Assembly (NCBI GenBank): GCA_963678705.1
Contig: OY783223.1
Coordinates: forward strand, 7,968,721-8,032,720
Direction: 5' to 3'
Length of the DNA stretch: 64,000 bases
Origin: Panorpa germanica
Taxonomy: Eukaryota > Arthropoda > Insecta > Mecoptera > Panorpidae
Below, in pieces: positions 56,207-64,000 of this stretch. The translations under genes and the position numbers were made by a program. The notes under the pieces were generated by a model. It saw only the letters and a program-made list of their open reading frames with translations, was not told the origin of the DNA and did no database searches. Each line of letters opens with the position of its first letter. Positions within the stretch are counted from its first letter, which is position 1.

Positions 56207-57331
56207 TAGATATGAATCGAAATTTGAGTGGACATACAAATTCAAGTGGATCTAAATTTGTACTCTATTGAAAATAGAAGTCGATCTTATCACAAATACA
56301 TAAATTTGGTTATTTTAGATTCTATTTTATCTAACATAAATTTATCTCAGATACCATTTCAAATGCATGCTTAAATTCATTTCTATTTCATACAAATACG
56401 GATTATATTTACAAAAATAAATTGATTTTCTTTTCATGAGAAATGCTTTCAAAAGATCACTAAATTTATTTACTGAAAGTATTATAAATTCTTTATTGTT
56501 GAAGCTTTAAAATTGCTCGCTGGGTATATAGTACAGGTGCGGTACTTTTAACTCACCAAGTAAAATTCAATGATGCTGAAATTTGAGTAAATAATAAAAT
56601 ACAGGTACTTAGTGTTATTGAAAATATACCTGTAATTGTTTGCAGTAACTATTTAAAAACTGTTCCTTTTTCAATTGTTACAAAATAAGACTGTAACCTT
56701 GTAACATAACGGCGCTAAGCGGCATTGTACATTCTCTTTGAGACCCCCGAAGCTCAATTTGACGCCCCTTTTTCCATTTTTATAACTAAAAACCAAGTTT
56801 TGGTAATGTGGATAATTTTTGTTTTTATTTAATTTATTCGTCGTCGTCCTATTTCCAATGCTAAGACCTATGTTATATATTTCCTGTTAAAATATCTAAC
56901 AAAACTTATTACGAACGTTATATTTTTTACATAACGTTGCGTTTTATATTTTAGAGAAGTTTAACATAATTCTATTACATTGTCCATTGAAGACACGAAA
57001 AATCTTTTACTGTTATATTAATTTAATGCGATAATTTATATAATTTTGTAAGATAAGTTTTTGTTATGTAATCTTACATTATATTAACCTAAAAAAATGT
57101 ATGTAAAAGATAAACTTTGTTATGTTAAATAAACGTAATTTTAAGCAATAGTTTAAATGACAATAAAAATGATTAAATTTTTGTTAAAGTGTGATATCAG
57201 GACCGAATTTGTTTATTTAGAGCACATTTCAATTAGAAAAAGTAATTTGGTGTTAATAGGTCGTGGAAGTCTATTTGAAGGGGTGGCAAAGGGGAATCTA
57301 TATTAAGCAAAATTTACACTGGATAGAGTGA
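56207..57331. other. Intergenic, no gene seen
   Basis: It includes a short tail-half fragment of SINE S1 at about 56824-56870 (TTATTTAATTTATTCGTCGT then CCTATTTCCAATGCTAAGAC). No coding sequence. Confidence 0.45.
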
Positions 57332-57972
57332 ATAGGCTTGTGTTCTCATTTTTTAGTGGTCGATTTTTCAATTGTTGATTGAAATTGATGTTAATAAATG
57401 TGTATTGGCGTGTCTATTTTATTAAATATCTAAATGTTGACGGGGATATAGCAATTAAGATAGATATAGAATTGTAGTTTTAGCGCTAGAAATGGTCGGC
57501 CATATTTGTATGACGTGAAATGCATTTTAACGTCAGTTATTTGTTGAGTAGGTCAGTGCTGTGGTAATGTTTTGTAGCTGTTGGTAGTCAAATAATCAAG
57601 TCAAATCAAAGAATAATAAGCTTTTATTTTATTTAACCCTGCTAAGGCAAACATAATATTGAAATTTGATTGTTCCTTGAAATACCAGTAAATAATATTT
57701 GATATTTTGATATATAAATACATATAGCAGAGATTTATGAGCTGTAAGGTTGGTAACCTTACACAAGGATTGTGATGTCACATGCACTTGGAATATGTAC
57801 AACGTTGAATCCCTTTAATAATTAAAGAAACAAAATGAATTTTTTAATCGTTAATATCTCTTAACATATAATGAGTTATTAAAACATAATTGAACATTTG
57901 AGGTTCTAGTAACCCACTTTATCAATATATAGGACACTTTTATAGAAATTAAGACATAGGACACAAGCCCAT
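57332..57972 (+). mobile_element. MITE family 1, 641-bp copy
   Basis: Left end ATAGGCTTGTGTTCTC (two changes from consensus), right end AGGACACAAGCCCAT. The interior retains all family landmarks. This is the longest copy here. Non-coding. Confidence 0.88.
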
Positions 57973-58647
57973 TTTTTGTTGGTTACCTAATTTAAAAAAC
58001 AAAAGAATTTCAAGTGTTACAAAAAGAAAGACAATAATTAAAATTATTAAAATATAATTTATTTATAAAGTTTATATATAAAAATACATTATAATATATA
58101 CATCATTATAGCTGCCGCTGTTTTAATTCTTTTATTTACATATACATATATATATATCTATAAATGTATTGGCACATTTGAATCTGAAGGCACATTATAT
58201 ATATTTTGTTAATTTGGACATTTTTTTTAATTGCTATTTTATTAACAGTTTGATAGTCTTTTATAAATTTAAATATTCTATATTAATTTACATTTTAATC
58301 TATACTATACTACGTATTTCTTATAAATAATAACAAAATCACAAATTTTGTATAAGTATGAAGCAGTCAGTGTGGATGAGTCATTCATTTGAGATTTTTA
58401 AGAATGTACGCTGTATAGTTACACACAGTTGTACATTTGAATGATTCATCGATTCACCTGCATTTGGATACCCTTCAGTGATTTTACATCGTTTTAAGGC
58501 AGTGTTTTTCTGCAAGGCTTTTTTATATATTTTATAAATTTCAACAACTTTTGGACCATAATCGAGCTTGTTTAACAGTGTACGATATAAATATATATAG
58601 AATTTACTAATATATTTCTAATTATTATTAAGAAAAACATTGTATAA
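57973..58647. other. brinker 3' UTR and flank
   Basis: AT-rich, no frame of note. It probably contains the brinker 3' UTR. Confidence 0.45.
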
Positions 58648-60240
58648 TTATGAAACAGGCATATGTATCTTTTGCCTTAATAAATCTTCTTGTTTTAACC
58701 ATTTTTGAATTTGGCGCCTGTGAATATTATATTTATTAGCAACTGCGCGTTGATTACCACGGCAAGTCATATCATGATAATAACTATCAATGGCCGATAG
58801 TTTAAAACCTATACTATAACTTTGTCTCTGTCGCACTGATGGTAATATAAGGCCACTTGTATCACATTCCATTGTTTTATATATTGGTACAGTCATCGAG
58901 AGTGAAAGGGATGCAGAGTCATCTTCACTGGGACTGTTTGAACGTATACTATCATACGTTGGTGAATGTATTGGTCGTATATGCTGCCAATTCATATCGG
59001 AACCGCCGTAACCAGTCGAATGATATCGATATCTAACTATTGCCTCATTGTAGTACTCATAATTGTACGTATATAAGTTATTATTGTTTGAAATACTATT
59101 ATGCCACACGTAAGCATCTTTGTCACATGTTGTATTAAATGAATGTGACGTCACGTCACTATCATACGATGAGTTCCTAGAATATATTGTGGCAGCCATA
59201 TTGTCTGTTGTATTATGAATTTCCTCTGTATGTGTAGGTCTAGGTGTAGGTGTTGTTACCTTTTCCTCTTGCTCTCTGTCATCAAATAAAAGATACGGCT
59301 TAAATAGCTTTACAGTTTTATTTGGAGGGGGGCCATCGTTTTCATCGTTGCAGGTGCGTACTGTGTTTTCACTAGTACTGGAGACTTCTGATTTAGGGGT
59401 GCATGTTTTATCACAGGTATCAGGCACACGTACTACAGGCACTACAGGGGGTTCTATAGATTCATTCACGAATAATCCTGTCGACGGACTATATGTAAAA
59501 TGTTCGTAATATTTACGCTTCCGACACGAAAGATCCCACACTTCTAAATCTTGATCTTGTGGTGGTGTGTGTAATGTTGGAAGACAGAATTGGCTTTCAA
59601 AACCACAGGTTTGCGTTGATACAGGAATAGACGTTATGTCATTCATATCTAATAATGGCTTTTTAAAAGATAAGTCGATGGGTTCATGATTTACAAAACA
59701 CTTGGCTTCGCTTATGCTTGATGTTTCCGAGTCACATAATTTATTCCTGTCATGTGTTGAGAAGTCTAGCGCCTGCGCACTTAATCCTGTATTTACGGAG
59801 AACGAACAAAGGGTCGAAGATGTTGGTGATGATGGAGGGGTATTCGGTGCCAGAGGGGAAAGCTTCCAGGAATCACACATTCCGCTCTCCGAGCAGATAA
59901 CACTTGTGTACGCGCTGAGACCCGCGTCGCCCTGTCTACCAGAGTCCAAGGTCATACGACGTGAGCTCTCGTTCATACCACATACTTGTCCACTCTTACT
60001 AACAGTCGTTCTTAAATTATTTTCCACCTGAAGCCACTTTTGTATTTGTCTACGATGAATTCCATATTTTCTAGCTGTAGCACGTTGATTTCCTTTACAA
60101 TCTGAATCTTGACGATATGAATCTAACACTTGTAGCTTAAATTGAGGCGTAAAAATCCTTCGCGAACCCATTTTAGTCGCATCTCCTCGAGGTTTTGGCT
60201 CAAGCTGTCGCTTTACTATCGAGTTTAAACCATTTGCCAT
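58648..60240 (-). CDS. brk: Brinker, Dpp/BMP pathway transcriptional repressor with two DNA-binding domains
   Basis: Single exon, 530 aa from the ATG at 60240. Brinker represses BMP target genes and is itself switched off by BMP signalling (established in Drosophila). The N-terminal homeodomain-like Brinker domain at 27-77 carries RRIFTPQFKLQVLDSYR, CKGNQRATARKYGIHRRQIQ and the KWL end, almost identical to Drosophila Brk. Repression motifs follow: PIDLS at 187-191 (CtBP-binding PxDLS) and FKPY at 313-316 (Groucho-binding). A second Brinker-type domain at 472-522, at the extreme C-terminus, is 30/51 identical to the first and keeps NQRA and NIHRRQIQKWL. The Drosophila protein is known for one such domain, so the second is notable. 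The gene stands alone in a gene-poor region, typical for a developmental regulator. Confidence 0.95.
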   Translation of the reverse strand: MANGLNSIVKRQLEPKPRGDATKMGSRRIFTPQFKLQVLDSYRQDSDCKGNQRATARKYGIHRRQIQKWLQVENNLRTTVSKSGQVCGMNESSRRMTLDSGRQGDAGLSAYTSVICSESGMCDSWKLSPLAPNTPPSSPTSSTLCSFSVNTGLSAQALDFSTHDRNKLCDSETSSISEAKCFVNHEPIDLSFKKPLLDMNDITSIPVSTQTCGFESQFCLPTLHTPPQDQDLEVWDLSCRKRKYYEHFTYSPSTGLFVNESIEPPVVPVVRVPDTCDKTCTPKSEVSSTSENTVRTCNDENDGPPPNKTVKLFKPYLLFDDREQEEKVTTPTPRPTHTEEIHNTTDNMAATIYSRNSSYDSDVTSHSFNTTCDKDAYVWHNSISNNNNLYTYNYEYYNEAIVRYRYHSTGYGGSDMNWQHIRPIHSPTYDSIRSNSPSEDDSASLSLSMTVPIYKTMECDTSGLILPSVRQRQSYSIGFKLSAIDSYYHDMTCRGNQRAVANKYNIHRRQIQKWLKQEDLLRQKIHMPVS

Positions 60241-60572
60241 TATTTAATACACTTTTTAAACACTTATATTCACTTAATAACACAAATTAAACACACTTAA
60301 TAATATTTTAGGAGAATTACTGGACATGGGTATTATTTTAGACCTCATTCCATTATGACTAAAGTGTATCTCTTTCATATTACTAGCATGTTTAGGTGGG
60401 GGTTTACCGACTGACTTTTTAAAACTGCTAAGACCTACGGGTGATCCACCCGCGCTTGTTCTCCACAGAGATACAACATCACTAACACCGAGACATGCGT
60501 CTTAGCTTTACCCAACGAGCTATTTCTCCTGACATCCGTTTGTAAAACGAGTTTATGAGAAACGTTGCCACT

Positions 60573-60581
60573 TTTTATATA
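60573..60581 (-). promoter_or_regulatory. Candidate TATA box of brinker
   Basis: TATATAAAAAG reads toward the gene about 335 bases upstream of the start codon, giving a start site near 60545 and a 5' UTR of about 300 bases without introns. Position and sequence fit a TATA-type developmental promoter; not tested. Confidence 0.5.
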
Positions 60582-60768
60582 AGCAGAAAACACAAGAATT
60601 TTTAATAAAATATACGATTTAAAGTTATTATAATGACTATAACACATTAAGTAATTAATATAAGAAATAATAAAATGATAAATTCAAGAAATTAACCAAG
60701 AAATATGGTTAGAATCAACGGGATATTGTTCATTCATTGAAGAAGTGACAACGTCGCATTGGATCTGG

Positions 60769-60784
60769 CAGACAGATTGTCGCC
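60769..60784 (-). promoter_or_regulatory. Mad/Medea/Schnurri silencer element, perfect match
   Basis: CAGACAGATTGTCGCC reads on the minus strand as GGCGAC-N5-GTCTG, an exact fit to the silencer consensus GRCGNC-N5-GTCTG by which Dpp signalling represses brk in Drosophila. It lies about 225 bases upstream of the inferred start site. Confidence 0.65.
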
Positions 60785-60797
60785 AGGGCTTGCAATC

Positions 60798-60813
60798 CAG
60801 ACAAGTCGTCGCT
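60798..60813 (-). promoter_or_regulatory. Second silencer-like element, one mismatch
   Basis: CAGACAAGTCGTCGCT reads on the minus strand as AGCGAC-N5-GTCTG; only the first base of the consensus differs. It is 29 bp from the perfect site and in the same orientation. Confidence 0.45.
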
Positions 60814-60819
60814 AGCATG

Positions 60820-61634
60820 GTGAGGGATAGTTGCTCAATATGTACGCTAGGTGGCCCAATCGTACAGACCTACCTACTACCTACTACCTAGTATACAAGC
60901 ACTATTCTTAAATATTTATTATTCTAACTATTATAAAAGACACATTCAAATAACACATGCAAATAAAATAGAAAGACTTCAGAAGAAATATACGTAGGAT
61001 TTAGACACCGTATGTGAAAATGCGTCTTAGATCCAGTTTAGAAAATTGAACGACCCATTATAGAAATCAATTATGTTAATTTTTTAGTTAGTATTACTCA
61101 AGTAGAAATTAGTTTGATAGTTTTACATCCATTTTCGATGAATACAGAATAATCTATGTTTTTCTAATCACAAAAGGACCATAAAAGCTTTGCTGGCATA
61201 AGTTATATATTAAATTAGTATTATTTATAACTAACACAAACTCAGGACCAAACTAGGTATCGGGCAAATATTAAGTCAGAAGTTCAATCTGTTGCATCTT
61301 AACTTCAATATTCTATCCTGTCATAATTTTTAATGGCCCGTTAAACACAAAACATGAATATTACCTTACATTCACGTAATATTTTACTTAAACAAAACTT
61401 AATAATATTAAATTTAAGACAGTCTTAGTTTATAGGTATTTTAAAAGAGTGTATTGCTGAAAAGGTCTTTTTAAGATTTTTATAATCTTTATAAGGATTT
61501 TCTTAAGAAGTTTTATGATTACGTTAATTTATTTTTCAAAAAGATGTAAAAGAGGTCACAAAAAGTTCTATATAAGGTGCTATTGTTTATGTAACAGGTA
61601 ACTTTTAATACAATAAATAAATCTCAAGTACACA
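60820..61634. other. brinker upstream region, no gene seen
   Basis: It contains a short CCTACTACCTACTACCTA tandem near 60873-60890. AT-rich otherwise. Likely cis-regulatory DNA of brinker, by position only. Confidence 0.4.
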
Positions 61635-62240
61635 TAACAGGATTGTGTCCTCATTTTTTAGTGGTCGATTTTTCAATTGTTGATTGAAATTGATGTTAAT
61701 AAATGTGTATTGGTGTGTCTATTTTATTAAATATCTAAATGTTGACGGAGATATAGCAATTGAAAGTTTGAATTGTAGTTTAAGCGCTAGAAATGGTCGG
61801 CCATATTTGTATACCGTGAAATACATTGTATACATTAGTCATGTGCTGTGGTAATGTTTTGTAGCTGTTGGTAGTCAAATAATCAAGTTAAGTCAAAGAA
61901 TAATAAGTTTTTATTTTATTTAACCCTGTTAAGGCAGACATAATATTGAAATTTTATTGTTCCTTGAAATAGCTGTAAATAATATTTGATATATAAATAC
62001 ATATAGCAGAGATTTATGAGCTGTAAGGTTGGCAGCGGTTGTGATGTCACATGCATTTGTAATGTGTACAACGTTGAATCCCTTTAATAATTAAAGAGAC
62101 AAAATGACTTTTTAATTTGTTAATATCTCCTAACATATAAGGAGTTATTAAAAAATAATTGAACATTTGAGGTTCTAGTAACCCACTTTATCAATATATA
62201 GTACACTTTTATAGAAATTAAGACATACGACACAACCCAT
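61635..62240 (+). mobile_element. MITE family 1, about 606-bp copy
   Basis: Left end ACAGGATTGTGTCC and right end ACGACACAACCCAT are mutated versions of the family's inverted ends; the interior matches with a deletion of the CGTCAGTTATTTGTTGAG block. It lies about 1.1 kb upstream of the brinker start site. Confidence 0.85.
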
Positions 62241-62780
62241 TGTGTTAAAATGAATGGAATGTTAATTGGAAGAAGTTAATTTGAGCAACTGTTTAGTTTT
62301 AACCATAAATGTAAGTTTCAGCTTGTGAAACAAGGAAATAAAAAGAATTATAGTTAATATAAGTACTACTATAAATATATTACTGGCGCACGAAGCATGT
62401 ACACTAATAAATTGAAAATAAAACAGTATGGCGATAATATTTTTAAGTTTTGCTCCGTTTGTATCACCATTGCAGAAAGAAAATAAAAACTTTGGTATTT
62501 TGGATAGAGCGTGAAGAGGTCAAATATTTTAACCCAGAAATTAGTAGTTCGGGAAAGAAACCCAACATTAAGAAAAGTATTACGAATCTGTAATAACGTT
62601 TAACACTCAGCAATACTACCAGTCCTACCATCTGTTGTTCAAATAATTTACTAATGAATAAAACTTTAATTAATAACAGCTCTCTACATTACCGATTCAT
62701 ATAATGGAATATGTTATAGAAAAAATAAGCTCGTTGAAATTGCTTAGTTAATTTTATTACTTAATTACAAATAATTTAAA

Positions 62781-64000
62781 TTAATGTGGTAGTCTTTTAT
62801 AATCAATTTTTTCAAGTTGTACCAAAGGTCGCAACTGCTCTGCAAAAATTCTAATGTCTTCAGCAATAGCGTCTTGTCCTGATGGAGCTAACACCTAAAA
62901 TTATTTATCTTAAATATATATCGCTTTTATATCTATATGCGTGGTATTATAGGAATGACTGAGCCGAATACACAAGCTCTGATGCTCTATAGTTCAAATT
63001 ACGAGAGTTCGGCGGCGACTCATACTTAAAACAAGTTGTGGGGTATAAACTGCCGATATAACTAAAAAGCACTGACCCACTTATTTTTCTATAATGTCTA
63101 TAGAAACGAATAAGATAAAATTCATTATCGTATTATAGATTTATACCGCTCTTATAACCTCTTTTAAGTATAAGTCGCCGCCGAACTATCGTGATTTGGA
63201 CTACATTCGCTTCAGTCATTCGTATATGAACAAGCATGCGTGCTAATAATCCATGAATATTTGATAAATACCGATAATTCAACCAAATAACTTTGAGATA
63301 TTGGTTCATATCCTTCATTAGGTTTTGTGGAAGTTGGTCCCATTTTGAACACTTTAGATACCGTAATTTTCATACGACCTTTCCGAAACATGTATCCTAG
63401 AACATTCATTTTAAATTTAACACGATTCTTTCATTTAATAATTAAAAATCATAATATTATAAAAACCTCGAACTGTGTATTCGAAATCAATTCTGCAACC
63501 GAGCTCTGTTAAAAATTCAACGACTGTTGCACTACAAGCAATATCTATGGAAGATCTAACAACAGCAGGTCTATTCCTATCTCCAAGTTCTGAAACTCCA
63601 ATATACCGCAGCTGATAAGGAGCTTCTTGGTCTAAAGCTTTACGGACCCGTAGAACTAGAGGTTGCTGCTTGAAAAAAATAATAAATTTGTTCCTTAGAT
63701 ATTTTTATATGCATTTCCCGTTTTATGACAAGCGATTCATATGATTATTTTCAGTTATATAACTAATGCCAAGGCAAATTTGTATATAATAAATATTATT
63801 TTTATTCCTACCACTTGCGTTGGTCCCCTTAAACTGAAGCAAACTTCTTGATCATGAAATGTTTCTGGACCAGTATCTACATTATCACACAACCCCCTTA
63901 ATCTGAAAATAGTACGACTATGTTGATATTTTATGATATACAATATTTATGTTGTCAAAAAAAGCACCTGTGTAGCAGTGCCTCAACAGCAGAGTCAAGA
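62781..64000 (-). CDS. MED18: Mediator complex subunit 18 (5' end beyond the window)
   Basis: The exons are 64000-63968 (partial), 63902-63812, 63668-63467, 63396-63272 and 62894-62781, in phase throughout. MED18 is a head-module subunit of Mediator that, with MED20, contacts RNA polymerase II and general factors. Family landmarks are LLHRLRGLCDN, PETFHDQEVCFSLRG, LVLRVRKAL, YQLRYIGVSELGDRNR, SSIDIACSATVVEFL, GYMFRKGRMKITVSKVFKM, SQSYLVELS, and the C-terminal FAEQLRPLVQLEKIDYKRL. The exon-2 donor could also be at 63815 (three bases earlier); both keep frame. The last intron contains a MITE. Only the first exon(s) are missing. Confidence 0.95.
62990..63203. mobile_element. MITE family 2, well-preserved 214-bp copy in a MED18 intron
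   Basis: It begins TAGTTCAAATTACGAGAG and ends CTATCGTGATTTGGACTA, and is almost identical to 10191-10404. It lies within the 377-bp intron between the last two MED18 exons, which it largely fills. Confidence 0.9.

Overview
The window is AT-rich insect nuclear DNA, most likely from a hymenopteran. The evidence is compact intron-containing genes with GT..AG junctions, 74-380 bp introns beside a few multi-kilobase ones, a brinker gene, a ZAD zinc-finger gene, and several copies each of small DNA transposons, a tRNA-derived SINE and an R1/jockey-like non-LTR retrotransposon tail. No bacterial operon structure is present. The order is inferred, not proven.

Layout. 1-8.1 kb holds no gene I can support, only a decayed MITE and inverted repeats. 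From 8.4 to 18.5 kb there are three GC-richer exons on the minus strand that may belong to one unidentified gene with long introns; SSNA1 (12158-12579, plus) would then be nested inside it. From 20.4 to 36 kb the window is gene-dense: AFG3L2 (mitochondrial m-AAA protease), an orphan membrane protein, mRpS35 (mitoribosome), a ZAD/C2H2 transcription factor, NVL (nucleolar AAA ATPase of 60S ribosome assembly), CCDC167 and SmD1 (spliceosome). From 36.5 to 41 kb there is a spliced probable non-coding transcript, a degenerate tandem repeat, a striking GC-rich array of short perfect hairpins (39165-39451) and a SINE. From 42.5 to 51.2 kb lie NUDT21 (mRNA 3'-end processing) and, head to head with it, ILK (integrin adhesion pseudokinase). 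From 52 to 64 kb the sequence is gene-poor, with the intronless brinker gene (58648-60240), its promoter with Mad/Medea/Schnurri-type silencer elements, and the 3' part of MED18, which runs off the right edge.

For eight of the multi-exon genes I rebuilt the full coding sequence by hand, and every exon phase closes: AFG3L2 804 aa, NVL 1001 aa, mRpS35 324 aa, NUDT21 232 aa, ILK 448 aa, SmD1 124 aa, CCDC167 99 aa, SSNA1 81 aa. Most are housekeeping genes for mitochondrial proteostasis and translation, ribosome biogenesis, splicing, 3' processing and Mediator; several pairs are divergent and share 300-650 bp promoters. The most unusual feature is the hairpin array; next are the two-domain Brinker, its silencer elements, and a promoter-sized duplication shared by SSNA1 and the non-coding locus.
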